Assembly: GCA_903903925.1 (NCBI GenBank)
Contig: CAIVAU010000169.1
Coordinates: 1-56,246, forward strand
Source: an uncultured cyanobacterium
GTDB lineage: Bacteria > Cyanobacteriota > Cyanobacteriia > Cyanobacteriales > Nostocaceae
DNA: 56,246 nt
Direction of reading: 5' to 3'
Of the stretch, positions 20,801 through 29,543 are shown one piece after another. The stretch's first letter is position 1. Every line of letters begins with the position of its first letter. Both the position numbers and the translations under genes were made by a program. The notes beneath the pieces are model-generated. The model did no database searches. It worked only from the letters and a program-made list of their open reading frames with translations, and had not been told where the DNA came from.

Positions 20801-23272
20801 AGTACTGAGGGTATCCAAGAGTTACTAGAAACTTTGGTTGAAGATTTTGAGGCTGAAGAACATGATTATCTTGGTCATTTGCTTAGTCAGTGGGTGTTGT
20901 CTACGAATACAGGCGATACATTATTGTGGAAGTACATCACCAAAAACGTTTTACCTGAAGATGCACGCCGTTGGGATTTAAGTGAGAAGTTACGCTGTGC
21001 GCCTCATGATTTCCATCAGGAGAACTTTTTGGAAATGCGCCTTTGCCAATCTGATACACTGCTGACTTTAGCTTTGGATGAATTAGAAAGCTGGAGCACT
21101 TCTGGTAATGGTAGATATGGAGAAAACAGATTGCGGAGTGAGTTTCTGCGCCATACATCGTGGGAACTAAGGCACAGCCAGCGTAACATCCACCTTGTAG
21201 ATGACCTTAAAGTCTTGCTTAATGGCGTAGAGAGTGCGCTCAAACTTCGCTCCCGTCAAAATCATGCTTGGTGGCGGGAAAAAGAACCGCTGCTGCGTAA
21301 CACTAAAGAATTAGCAATTCGCTACTTCGTCATTGAAGCATACAAAGAAAATATTCGTCACTTGCGGTCAATCAAGTTTTGGACTCTTATCCTTGATATT
21401 GATTGTCTTGCTGGTACTTTATTTTTACACGAGTTCTTTCTAGGTAATATACCTGGGATAGAAAACCAACTTCAGGATGAGGAGCTTTTCCGGCAGAGTG
21501 ACCTCGGTTACGAACTAGGGGAACTCATGCAAATGGCTTACCCCAAAATTCCAGAATCGGTGCAGGTGGCTAACCAAGCTATGATTTTGTTGCTTTGTGC
21601 TGAAAGCAAAGAGTACGAAGAGGAATTTTCTTTTGCGGCGTACACTGAATTTTACGATCTCCTCATTTGGATTCCACGCATTTTCCGAACCCCAGAGACA
21701 CAAGCCTTTATCGATACTTGGCAAGACTGTTTTGGCTACAGTCGTCCTTCGCCTAATATTCATCGGTGGGGTGGAGCTGTAATGCCACCGTTATCTCCCC
21801 AAACCTTACTCAATCTATCAGATAAGACGCTTGGACGTTTGCTGCGCTACTATGAGACACGTCCAATCCGGGAACTACTTGACCAAGGTGTTATTGGTGG
21901 ATTCAGTGAAGTTAAAAGTGTTTTACGTGACGCTTGCTCCCTAAACCCTACAAAATTTGTCGTTTTATTTACCCATTTGATCAAAGAGAATTTCCATCAG
22001 GATTATATAAACGTCGTTGTCGAAGGAATCGCATTTCACCTAAGCTATCGCTTTGGAAACCTTAAACCAGCAGAAAAATGGGAACCCGTAGAACCCCTTC
22101 CACAAGGAGAAATACTTGCGGCTACTTTACTTAACTGGTTGGAACGCTATTTTCTGATCTGGAAGGATGGTAGCACTGTTAGCAAAGCCTTGGAAGCTTG
22201 TTGTGAGGTGTTGCTTGATTCTGAATCAGCAGAACGCCTATCACTAATGCTGTTTTGGCTTTACACCAAATACCCTAATGATAGGCAAAACAGGGAAAAT
22301 AATGACAATCCTTTATTAACAGCGATTAATTCGATACACGGGGTTGCAGCTGAGAGTGCAATAACGCTTTGCAACCGACTGTTAGAAAACGAACAACCTG
22401 TGCCAGAAATGCTAGTGTTACTATTGCGTCAAGTTGCACGCGATGCGGCAACTTACGTGCGCGTTCCCGTTTTGGAACACCTTCCTTTCCTAATGTACAA
22501 AAATCTTGATTTGGGATGGCAACTGTTGGCTGATGTTTTCAAAGAACCCCAGCTTCATTTATGGAAATATATAGAACAGTGTCTATACTACCAGTACCGA
22601 AACCACTTTGACAAAGTTGCTCCGTACTTAAATCGTCTCTTACACGAAGGTATGGAAAAAGCTGGCGAGACTTGGGGACGAATTTCTACATTAGCAAGCT
22701 TAGCAGGACATATTAGCCAGGAGCAACTTTTTGAAAGCTTGGCAACAACTAACAATATTGATGTATGGGAGGGAACCACTCAGGTATTTGCAGCTAATTT
22801 AGACCAACAAGAACATGCTACAAAATGCATCTCTGGACTGATTGCTATTCTACGTCATGAAAATTTATCTGACGAGATTATCCGAAAAATTGATAGATGT
22901 TTTGAAGAAGAAAACAAAAGAAAGTTTGTTCAGCGTGAGTTAGCATTTTCCTTTCTTGAAGCACTCCCAGCATCCGCAAGAGGTTTTGATTTTCGTGGCT
23001 TTCTCGAATGGTTAGGCTATGAATCGCGGCGAAACCCTTTATCTACCTTGGAATTAACAGAGGCACTAGCCGAAAAACTGGAGACAACGATGAATACGAA
23101 CCTATTGTCGCATACAGAACCCTTAATTGTGGCATTAAGCGAAATTTTACGGGAAGCTGATGAAACTGACAACCCAGAAATCATCCAACGTGCTATCAAC
23201 TTACAAGACCGTTTTCTGAGGTTGGATATACGAGGAATGGAGGAATTACTTAACAGGGCTGGACAGGACTAG
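17807..23272 (+). CDS. Caspase-like protease + PD-(D/E)XK-like nuclease + P-loop NTPase + helical repeats
   Basis: This 1821-residue protein combines several conflict-system modules. Residues 1-270 form a C14 caspase-like domain with the His102 (FFAGHGL) and Cys155 (WLDCCFSGE) dyad. Residues about 283-480 resemble Cap4/DUF4297-type DNA endonuclease domains: an N-terminal helix, Asp322 in TMDNIVV and Gln337-x-Lys339 in FIQAKKN. A P-loop NTPase follows with Walker A TDRPGSGKT (555-563) and a Walker B-like VVVIIDSLDVL. The last 1,100 residues are helical repeats, presumably the sensor. The start is taken at MSRDALVVGI, where the two paralogues begin, rather than at a TTG 17 codons upstream. The gene is convergent with the membrane-protein gene, 25 bases apart. 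An NTPase that releases both a protease and a nuclease is an inference. Confidence 0.8.
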   Translation: MSRDALVVGINKYPFLKDSSTGSYQHLTTPAQDAEAIAQILETYGNFRVTRLPASKIKINGKLQVDPNKPLKIEELEKAILDLFLPESEKPPETALLFFAGHGLRKQLRQNWTEGFLATSDASPNKDLWGYSLQNLWNTLYKSQVKQQVIWLDCCFSGELLNFKDTELGRHSSECDRFFIAASRDYEVAYQQLDGKHGVLTGALLSGLDPYLIPEYEWVTNRTLAVAVEQKLQAYYDETKVPQSPLISNHGETIRLIQGRARPQLKSEDEEISHSGDSFLEDKYQLRIALHWLIRLLEDDTIESIQVDSTVIPGKDSSVTMDNIVVCYKDSRACFIQAKKNQPKHEAWSFSDRELRKELCKGRDKLESRENSKVKFYSCSPFGELKKLVEDCEYLSEYSVFRQDASKNQLESLERLTKILDRSEEITYSLVQQISFGPTYSFDDWERQNQLDLERLLPKANLGMLVLERYIQNRETHLRDTKYVIKRLDVLAELARHGLNPTPKRSEAEILAAFKNASNIGRYWIRKIDGKAIPRSELPKLIELIEQRSRTILLTDRPGSGKTCVLLDLADYIEHEKASVWGLLFIKGDQFTNTDSEQKLVAQGFPEDIVGQCARLADFRQVVVIIDSLDVLSLSRQHDALKVFLGIIDRLEKIDGVTVIIACRNFDLQYDPLLRGREWQHRVNLQPLDFDNEVKPFLIDWNVDLSKITPELQELLQVPQNLHIYEKLAKLGISSQPASVYELYNSFLEEVVVKKPTLGTEARVALQNMAEQLMQKRTQSCSKVSLGTSEDIVRQLISQEVLLEKSPGVLAFTHQTLADCITVQAALAKQQTLAQFILDHPQLPFIRPAIRAFFFYLRASQIDDFRRQVWEVLSHDEIVYHVKRLICESFAEIAPVDQDWRLLRRIFQNYPDLFRRLLWRANNGAWWNIFTQHWLAEAKLAQERETWLLQFVQWLQVWMNVYPAEVVAFWREAIACLWANPQNLKRIICSALANFKAWSTEGIQELLETLVEDFEAEEHDYLGHLLSQWVLSTNTGDTLLWKYITKNVLPEDARRWDLSEKLRCAPHDFHQENFLEMRLCQSDTLLTLALDELESWSTSGNGRYGENRLRSEFLRHTSWELRHSQRNIHLVDDLKVLLNGVESALKLRSRQNHAWWREKEPLLRNTKELAIRYFVIEAYKENIRHLRSIKFWTLILDIDCLAGTLFLHEFFLGNIPGIENQLQDEELFRQSDLGYELGELMQMAYPKIPESVQVANQAMILLLCAESKEYEEEFSFAAYTEFYDLLIWIPRIFRTPETQAFIDTWQDCFGYSRPSPNIHRWGGAVMPPLSPQTLLNLSDKTLGRLLRYYETRPIRELLDQGVIGGFSEVKSVLRDACSLNPTKFVVLFTHLIKENFHQDYINVVVEGIAFHLSYRFGNLKPAEKWEPVEPLPQGEILAATLLNWLERYFLIWKDGSTVSKALEACCEVLLDSESAERLSLMLFWLYTKYPNDRQNRENNDNPLLTAINSIHGVAAESAITLCNRLLENEQPVPEMLVLLLRQVARDAATYVRVPVLEHLPFLMYKNLDLGWQLLADVFKEPQLHLWKYIEQCLYYQYRNHFDKVAPYLNRLLHEGMEKAGETWGRISTLASLAGHISQEQLFESLATTNNIDVWEGTTQVFAANLDQQEHATKCISGLIAILRHENLSDEIIRKIDRCFEEENKRKFVQRELAFSFLEALPASARGFDFRGFLEWLGYESRRNPLSTLELTEALAEKLETTMNTNLLSHTEPLIVALSEILREADETDNPEIIQRAINLQDRFLRLDIRGMEELLNRAGQD

Positions 23273-23297
23273 TTGTGAACCGCAGCTATTCACAAGC

Positions 23298-24938
23298 TTA
23301 CTTTTCCTTTTCTTCTCCCCCTGTCAAATTGCTTAAACTCCGACTTGCAACATCCGCACTCAGTCCCCAAACTAACAATCCGAAATAATCAGAAAAGGGG
23401 TCAGCGCCAAAGGTAATCCCTTTTTGCACATAAAGCGATCGCAACCCCACCACCGACAAACCAACTAACAAAGCTAGAGAAAACAATGGTCTTGCAAACC
23501 AATAAGTTGCTTGAGTACGAAAATTAGTTCCAGATAATAAAATTAGAGATTTCTGCAACCACAGCACCCATTTATCCACAGGTTCTTTCACATTAGATTG
23601 AACAGCAGTATCAACAGCTACGAGAGCCTGTTTTATCCCCTTAACAACTTCTGATAAATTAATAGGCGTCCTATCTGGACCCATCATTGTGGGACTTTGC
23701 AACTTAGTTGTATCTTGCTGTAATTCTTCCAGTAAGCTTTTTGCCTGCCCATCGTTTCTTAACTCAATTTGCAACCGCACATTTTTTATTTTTTGAAGAA
23801 TGCCATCATCTCCCTTTACTTGAGGATTATTTTTGAATTGTTCTAATTTTTGTTCTATAGTACGTAACTGCTGCAAACATTCCCAACGAGCAGTGATTTT
23901 CTCCACTTCCGTTGTTGCTGCTTCCAATTTCATCTGCTGCACTAATTGCTTGGCATCTGATATCATTGGAATGAGAATTTTCTGGTCTTCTGGGTTAGTC
24001 AGAGTAACTTGCTTTTCTAGCTCTTTTACCTTATCTAGTGCCTCAGCTTGGGGAATACCCTTCTCTTGCATATATTTAATTAATCTACCCAAAATCATGC
24101 CCAAAAATAGCACCAAAAGTGGCATTAATGGAGCAATCCGCATTGTCAAATTAACTGGAATGATTAAACGCTCTCGCGTCCCTTCTAAAGTTAAGTAAAC
24201 TGCTCCTGTGTAGCGGTCTGAGGGAATTTTTGGAGTCTCCCAATTTAAAGGTAATTTGACAATTTGGTTGGCTTTTAAAGTTTGGGGAATATTAGGTATT
24301 TTGATTTGGGTAGAACTTAACTGATAGCCTGTTTGTTCACCTTTTAAAAAGACCTCAGCACCAGTCACTATTACAGATGCATCTTCTGTGTTGTCAAACG
24401 CTAAATCCCAACTTTTTAAAAAGGCACTTTTTGGAAAAAATACGTATGCTAAACTACAATCTAACCACCAACTACACTGGGTTAATTGTAACTGTACCTG
24501 TTCGTTGCCTTTCAAAGGTGTTAGTTTTGGTCTAACTTTTACTAAAACACTAATATTAATGACTTGTGGTTTTTGAGCCGGAAGTTGTACTTGAATTTGT
24601 CCTTTATATGTTCCTGGTAACTGAGGATTACTAACTTTTAGGAGGAAATCTTTGGGTATACCAGCTTGTAATTTAGTTTCACCGATAAACGATACCTGCT
24701 GACGACCAATGACTTCATCACCTTCTTGACGCTTCAAGTCGGAAGCTAAAAAAGTGAATTGTTCCACTTTTGTTGAAGCAGAAAGACGTATGCTTCCTGT
24801 AAGGGTATTTTCTTCATTCAACCATCCTTTAATCTCCAAAGGATTGTCTTTAGCATCCACCTGAATATTGGTTTGAGCTAGAGCAGATGGGGCGCAAATT
24901 AGCAATAAGCAGATAGCAGCAAAAATCCAGCGTTTCAT
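23298..24938 (-). CDS. Secretory-signal membrane protein with coiled-coil middle, partner of the CHAT protease
   Basis: I do not recognise a named family. The 546-residue product has a clear signal peptide (1-21, ending APSALA). An extracytoplasmic beta-rich region (22-265) includes two Cys at 155 and 161. A transmembrane helix PLMPLLVLFLGMILGRLI lies at about 270-287, followed by a cytoplasmic coiled-coil region (290-410) and one or two further hydrophobic segments (482-500 and about 515-531). It begins seven bases after the CHAT gene stop, so the two are co-transcribed and very likely act together. A CHAT substrate or membrane effector role is inferred from this pairing alone. Confidence 0.75.
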   Translation of the reverse strand: MKRWIFAAICLLLICAPSALAQTNIQVDAKDNPLEIKGWLNEENTLTGSIRLSASTKVEQFTFLASDLKRQEGDEVIGRQQVSFIGETKLQAGIPKDFLLKVSNPQLPGTYKGQIQVQLPAQKPQVINISVLVKVRPKLTPLKGNEQVQLQLTQCSWWLDCSLAYVFFPKSAFLKSWDLAFDNTEDASVIVTGAEVFLKGEQTGYQLSSTQIKIPNIPQTLKANQIVKLPLNWETPKIPSDRYTGAVYLTLEGTRERLIIPVNLTMRIAPLMPLLVLFLGMILGRLIKYMQEKGIPQAEALDKVKELEKQVTLTNPEDQKILIPMISDAKQLVQQMKLEAATTEVEKITARWECLQQLRTIEQKLEQFKNNPQVKGDDGILQKIKNVRLQIELRNDGQAKSLLEELQQDTTKLQSPTMMGPDRTPINLSEVVKGIKQALVAVDTAVQSNVKEPVDKWVLWLQKSLILLSGTNFRTQATYWFARPLFSLALLVGLSVVGLRSLYVQKGITFGADPFSDYFGLLVWGLSADVASRSLSNLTGGEEKEK

Positions 24939-24945
24939 GTTATTT

Positions 24946-27102
24946 CTACGATACCGAACAAGCTAAAGCAATCTCATGGGCAGCATATAGAGCATAAACT
25001 AAGCCAAGGGGATTATAATGCTGTTGCAGCAATTCTCGACGCACTGCAAGCATGGCTTGTCCCATTGGTTCGCCTGCAAACAAACGCTTAAATACCTCTG
25101 TAGCATAATGTTCAGCAAAATTTTCTGACACAGGACATTCTGTACCAACCACTCCACTTGCTCCCGCATTCAGAAAATCATCAATTAAACTTACGTAACT
25201 TTCCGGTCCGTAGTCTCCCGTTGCACAGCCATTGAGAAACACAAGTGGGTTGTGTAGCCAAGTTGACTCATAACACTCTAAAAAATTACTGTAAATTCGC
25301 TCGTCACTCAGTTCTAAATACGGTCGTTTTGGCATTTCTTCTACTCCACCGTGACAGTAAAAGTATACTAAATCCAATACTTTGCTATGTTCTCCCCAAA
25401 TGTTTTCTAGCTCTAAGATTTCCTTTGCAATCAGTATATTTACTGAAGCAGCAGTTCCCAGTTTGGGTAGATGGTCGTGCCAAAGTTCAAAATCTCGATA
25501 TACATTAAAACTTAACTGTAATGGCTGAGTATTTTTAATTTGTCGTACCAATGCGATGGGAGCAGAATGTTTGCTACTACTCCAGCATGGTAGTTGCTCA
25601 ATCGAGTAACGGTAGCCCCAGAAAGCATGGGGGCAGACAAATTTTGGGTCGTTTTTATTGGGGCAATTTGTACAATCTAAGTCATGCTCGGTAAAGCGAT
25701 CGCATACTCTATTTTGTTTGCTGGTTTTGACTTTTCGCTCATACAACAGCGCCCAAGGAATTGTTACTTTTCCTAAAACTGGGTTGACTTGGATAACTGT
25801 GTTTGGTAAGAGTATGGCTTGTAATATTTCCCCTTGGTCATCTGCCAATAAGCTACCTTGATTGGGGGGTAAGAGTTGTCGGTAGAGTTCCCGTCCTACA
25901 TCTGCTAATTTGGGGAGCCAAGTGTTAAGTAATTCCATGTTACCCTCAACTTGTCCCCAATATCCGTCATGTAGAGTTAAGTAGAGTTGTTGGCGAATTC
26001 CTGCGATCGCGTTCCCCAATGCGGCAGGCTGCAGCGTGGTATCATAAAATGCAAGTTCCTTATTACCCTGAGTCCGGTCTAGGAAGCGAAAGTCAATACA
26101 GCCATCTCTTTGGTCAAGTTCTACATCTACGGTCAAAACCCGCTCAGGGAGCATTGCTAGTTGCTCATTGGTGAGTAAGTCAGTGGTAGTGAAGGTAATG
26201 CGAGCGGTTTGGGGTGGGCGCAGGGACTCCGGAATTTCAGCGCCAGTCCTGGGTATAATCAGGACTGCGAGTTGCTTGGACTGGAGCAGGTAGCCACGAT
26301 AGAGTAACTCCACTTGGATGTAGCTCCGACCTTCAAATAGGTTAGGTTTGACAGTGAACTGTACGCTATCTGAAGCACCACTGCGGGGTAAGGTTAACTT
26401 TTTTACTGGTGCATCAATACTGAAATTTTTAGAAGCAACGACTACATCTAGAGCTAAGGTTTCCCGGTCATTCCAAACCTGAGCCAGAACTTGGTCTGGA
26501 AAAGGAGTCTGCTGCTGGTCTATTCCTTTTTTTTCTGGGCTGATATCAATGTATAAAATGTAAGTAAGCCCGTGAATTAGCGGTTCACTGGGTGGAACTG
26601 TTGTTTGATTGCTAGAGTCGGCAAAGTAGGTATTAAAGTAACGGTAATTTTGTACGTAGTCTGAGATCCGCTCCAGAAAAATTAGCTGTTTAGCAGTTTG
26701 ATCCTGATTCTCAGTTAGTAAGATGTTACTGGTAATGCTGACTACCTCGTTAAGTTTACTATTGGGGTCACCCTTGGTTTGACCGTCAAAGGTTATAACT
26801 TCTTTTGTCTCCCTAAAAAGTTCTTGTTTTAACTCAGCTAGGTTAGGAAACAATTTTCGTGGGATTTGACCGTCTAAAGCATCTAATTTAGCTTTGTTAT
26901 ACTGATAAAGGTGATTTAAGGTAGAATTCGCCTCAATCATTGCCATTAGCTCTTCTTCAATAAAGTTCCAGTAGTCAGGGTCAAGAGCCAATTGCTGCCC
27001 CACATCTTGCAGAACTGCTTGTTCATCGGTGGTGAGGGGGATTTTCAGTTCTCTTAGTGCCAGTAAGAGAGCCAGTAGAGTCTTGGTAACAGAAGAATTC
27101 AT
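24946..27102 (-). CDS. CHAT-domain cysteine protease, operon partner of the membrane protein
   Basis: The C-terminal CHAT domain of this 718-residue protein (about 430-710) has an intact dyad: His584 in YFYCHGG and Cys626 in VFLNGCATG. The downstream AGASGVVGTECPV and FAGEPMGQAM segments are also typical. A cysteine cluster at 467-490 (CDRF, CTNC, VCPH) precedes the dyad and could bind a metal. The N-terminal 300 residues start helical and become beta-rich, with no named domain. Start chosen at MNSSVTKTLL (27102), because a longer upstream frame would overlap the divergent caspase gene and has no protein-like character. The 57-base intergenic space to the caspase gene at 27160 must hold both promoters. 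Confidence 0.85.
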   Translation of the reverse strand: MNSSVTKTLLALLLALRELKIPLTTDEQAVLQDVGQQLALDPDYWNFIEEELMAMIEANSTLNHLYQYNKAKLDALDGQIPRKLFPNLAELKQELFRETKEVITFDGQTKGDPNSKLNEVVSITSNILLTENQDQTAKQLIFLERISDYVQNYRYFNTYFADSSNQTTVPPSEPLIHGLTYILYIDISPEKKGIDQQQTPFPDQVLAQVWNDRETLALDVVVASKNFSIDAPVKKLTLPRSGASDSVQFTVKPNLFEGRSYIQVELLYRGYLLQSKQLAVLIIPRTGAEIPESLRPPQTARITFTTTDLLTNEQLAMLPERVLTVDVELDQRDGCIDFRFLDRTQGNKELAFYDTTLQPAALGNAIAGIRQQLYLTLHDGYWGQVEGNMELLNTWLPKLADVGRELYRQLLPPNQGSLLADDQGEILQAILLPNTVIQVNPVLGKVTIPWALLYERKVKTSKQNRVCDRFTEHDLDCTNCPNKNDPKFVCPHAFWGYRYSIEQLPCWSSSKHSAPIALVRQIKNTQPLQLSFNVYRDFELWHDHLPKLGTAASVNILIAKEILELENIWGEHSKVLDLVYFYCHGGVEEMPKRPYLELSDERIYSNFLECYESTWLHNPLVFLNGCATGDYGPESYVSLIDDFLNAGASGVVGTECPVSENFAEHYATEVFKRLFAGEPMGQAMLAVRRELLQQHYNPLGLVYALYAAHEIALACSVS

Positions 27103-27159
27103 CAAGCTAAGGTGTGTCGGTAACAGGATTAGGCAGTTAATCAGTGTAGACGAGTTTTT

Positions 27160-29520
27160 ATGACAAGAGATGCACTTGTAGTTGGTATAAATCAGTATCC
27201 TTTTCTGAAGGATACACCGACAAGTAAAGCGAAGCACCTAAAAACTCCTGCTTCTGATGCGGAAGCGATCGCGCAACTGCTAGAAATCGATGGCAATTTT
27301 CGGGTGCAACGATTGCCACGAAGCAACATTAATGGCAGATTGCAGGTCGATCCAGAAAAACCTGTTAGTGCTGATGACCTGCTAGATGAAATTATCAAAC
27401 TATTTCAGACAGAAGATGGTCGAGACACGGCACTATTATTTTTTGCCGGACATGGACTACAAAAACCGTTGGGCAGTCTTAAGCAAATCCTAATGGCAAC
27501 CAGTGATGCCAACCCTGTAAACAAAAAGTGGAATGGTATATTACTGCGAGATTTATGGGAAATAGTAGAGCAAAGCCCTGTAAAAGAGCAAATTATTTGG
27601 TTAGATAGCTGCTACAGTGGCGAATTTCTAGAACTCAAGGACAGCGATTTCCCAGGAAAGGTTGCTGGACGCAGACGCTTGATAATTGCTGCATCTCACA
27701 GTTCCGAAGTTGCCTATCAGCGGCTAGATGGCAAGCATGGTGTATTGTCAGGGGCGCTGATAGAAGGGTTGAATCCTGATAAGATCCCACAGGGGGATTG
27801 GATAACAGACCGCACGCTGGAAGATTTTGTGGACAGGGAGTTTAAAAAATACTACGATGAAGCAAAAATTCCCCAAACTCCACGAATCAAAAGACCCGAC
27901 CAACCAATCAAGCTAATTCTCGGTAAAGGAAGAAAACACCAAGAATCAGAAGATAGCGAAAATACCCCCTTAGGTTCCTTTGGACTGTCACCTTTTGTAT
28001 CCAGGGAAGATTTTTTTCGTGAATGGCTAAATACTGAAAAGCCATTTAATCACGCTTGGCAACTTGTTGGTAGGACAGATTATCTGCAAAACCTTAACGA
28101 CTTTGTGCAATCAGAGGAACAAAAAGTCGTCATTCTACCAGGACGTGGTGGTATTGGTAAAACAAAATTACTTCATGCCTTTGCAGAACAATTTAATAAT
28201 TCCAACTTGACCCTAAGGTTTGTAGAAGAAGGAGTCCCCATCACAGCGGAAAATGTAGTTAATTTACCCATAAGTAATTGTGTGGTAGTCTTGGATGATG
28301 CACACCGTCGTGAAGAGGACATAGCAGTTTTACTTGCGTTTGTCAAGCAACATTGCACAATTAAATTAATAGTTTCATGCCGACCTTATGGTGTGGAATA
28401 CCTGCAAGTAATTCTCAGACAATCTGGTATTGATTCCCGTCAAATTAAACGATTGGATGAACTCAAAGAATTAAGCCGTGATGATGTGAAAGCTTTAGCA
28501 AGTCAGGCGCTGGGTGAGAAATACGCAAATCTTGTGGGTAAATTGGCTACAGTCACAAAAGATTGCCCGTTAGTGACTGTAGTTGGTGGACGATTACTAG
28601 CAGAAAAGTCAATACTTCCCTCCTTACTTGAACGAGATGAAGACTTCCAATATGACGTACTCACTAGATTTAGAGATACTTTTCTTGGGCAGATTAGTCA
28701 GCAACTAAAATCTGAGTTTTGCAAGGAATTGTTAAAGCTAATTGCTGCTATCGCACCAATGCGATTAAATAATGAACAGTTTAAACAGGTAGCAGCAGAA
28801 TTTCTTCAGGTTAGCACATCTCAATTAGTTAGCAGTGTTGGGATACTTGAAAAATCGGGAATTTTACTTCGCCGTGGCGGTATACGAAGAATTACTCCTG
28901 ATGTACTTGCTGACCAGATTTTATATGACGCTTGCTTAACTGCTCAAGGAGAATCAACAGGTTATATACAAGAAGTATTCGATAAATTTAAGTCAGTTTG
29001 TCTAACAAAATTACTTAATAATTTTGCTGAACTTGATTGGCGAATACGCCAATCAAGCGGAGAAAAGACAGACTTACTAGCAAATATTTGGCATAATATT
29101 TGGGAAGATTTCCGAACATCATCAAATTATGATAGGTGCAAATGGTTAGATATTATTGCGACGGTGGCTTACTATCAACCTGAGCGAACGCTGGAGCTAG
29201 TTGAATTTGCCATACGTAACCCTACCACAACATCAGAAGATGAAAGTATAGCAAGAATTGACCGCTATACACATAAAAATGTACTACTTAAGTTGCCTGA
29301 AATACTTAAAACTATCAGCTATACTTTAAATTATCTGCCTCGCTGTTGTGAATTGTTATGGAGACTAAGAAAATGTGGTGGAATAGACGTTTTACAAAAA
29401 GTTGCCAGCTACGGTATAAAAAAGCCAGTACAATTTAATCAGACTATTCTAGAAGCAGTTACTAGGTGGTTGCGGTTATCAAGTAAAGCAGATGAGATGT
29501 GTTCCCTACTTGATATATAA
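27160..29520 (+). CDS. Caspase-like protease + STAND-like NTPase, N-terminal part of a split gene
   Basis: Residues 1-265 form a C14 caspase-like domain with His98 (FFAGHGL) and Cys151 (WLDSCYSGE). It is closely related to the caspase domains encoded at 17807 and 31468. An NTPase module follows a linker: WQLVGRTDYLQNL, Walker A GRGGIGKT (328-335), Walker B-like CVVVLDDAHR, and VSCRPYG. Helical repeats begin after about residue 560 and are interrupted by a stop at 29518. Sequence continuing the same helical region resumes at once in another frame, so the 786-residue product is probably a truncation of an ancestral protein of about 1,380 residues. Both catalytic modules remain intact; the putative sensor half would be lost. 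Confidence 0.83.
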   Translation: MTRDALVVGINQYPFLKDTPTSKAKHLKTPASDAEAIAQLLEIDGNFRVQRLPRSNINGRLQVDPEKPVSADDLLDEIIKLFQTEDGRDTALLFFAGHGLQKPLGSLKQILMATSDANPVNKKWNGILLRDLWEIVEQSPVKEQIIWLDSCYSGEFLELKDSDFPGKVAGRRRLIIAASHSSEVAYQRLDGKHGVLSGALIEGLNPDKIPQGDWITDRTLEDFVDREFKKYYDEAKIPQTPRIKRPDQPIKLILGKGRKHQESEDSENTPLGSFGLSPFVSREDFFREWLNTEKPFNHAWQLVGRTDYLQNLNDFVQSEEQKVVILPGRGGIGKTKLLHAFAEQFNNSNLTLRFVEEGVPITAENVVNLPISNCVVVLDDAHRREEDIAVLLAFVKQHCTIKLIVSCRPYGVEYLQVILRQSGIDSRQIKRLDELKELSRDDVKALASQALGEKYANLVGKLATVTKDCPLVTVVGGRLLAEKSILPSLLERDEDFQYDVLTRFRDTFLGQISQQLKSEFCKELLKLIAAIAPMRLNNEQFKQVAAEFLQVSTSQLVSSVGILEKSGILLRRGGIRRITPDVLADQILYDACLTAQGESTGYIQEVFDKFKSVCLTKLLNNFAELDWRIRQSSGEKTDLLANIWHNIWEDFRTSSNYDRCKWLDIIATVAYYQPERTLELVEFAIRNPTTTSEDESIARIDRYTHKNVLLKLPEILKTISYTLNYLPRCCELLWRLRKCGGIDVLQKVASYGIKKPVQFNQTILEAVTRWLRLSSKADEMCSLLDI

Positions 29521-29543
29521 CTAAAAGTTCTTATTTTGAAGAG

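Noticed and set aside
27103..27237. Longer N-terminus of the CHAT protein starting at 27237
   Set aside because: It would overlap the divergent caspase gene start by 78 bases; the extra 45 residues look unlike protein. MNSSVTKTLL at 27102 is more likely.
29032..29057. Inverted repeat CTTGATTGGCG / CGCCAATCAAG with a 4-base loop inside the caspase-NTPase gene
   Set aside because: It encodes ordinary protein (ELDWRIRQSSGE) in a normal helical context; a stable stem, but no sign of insertion or regulation.
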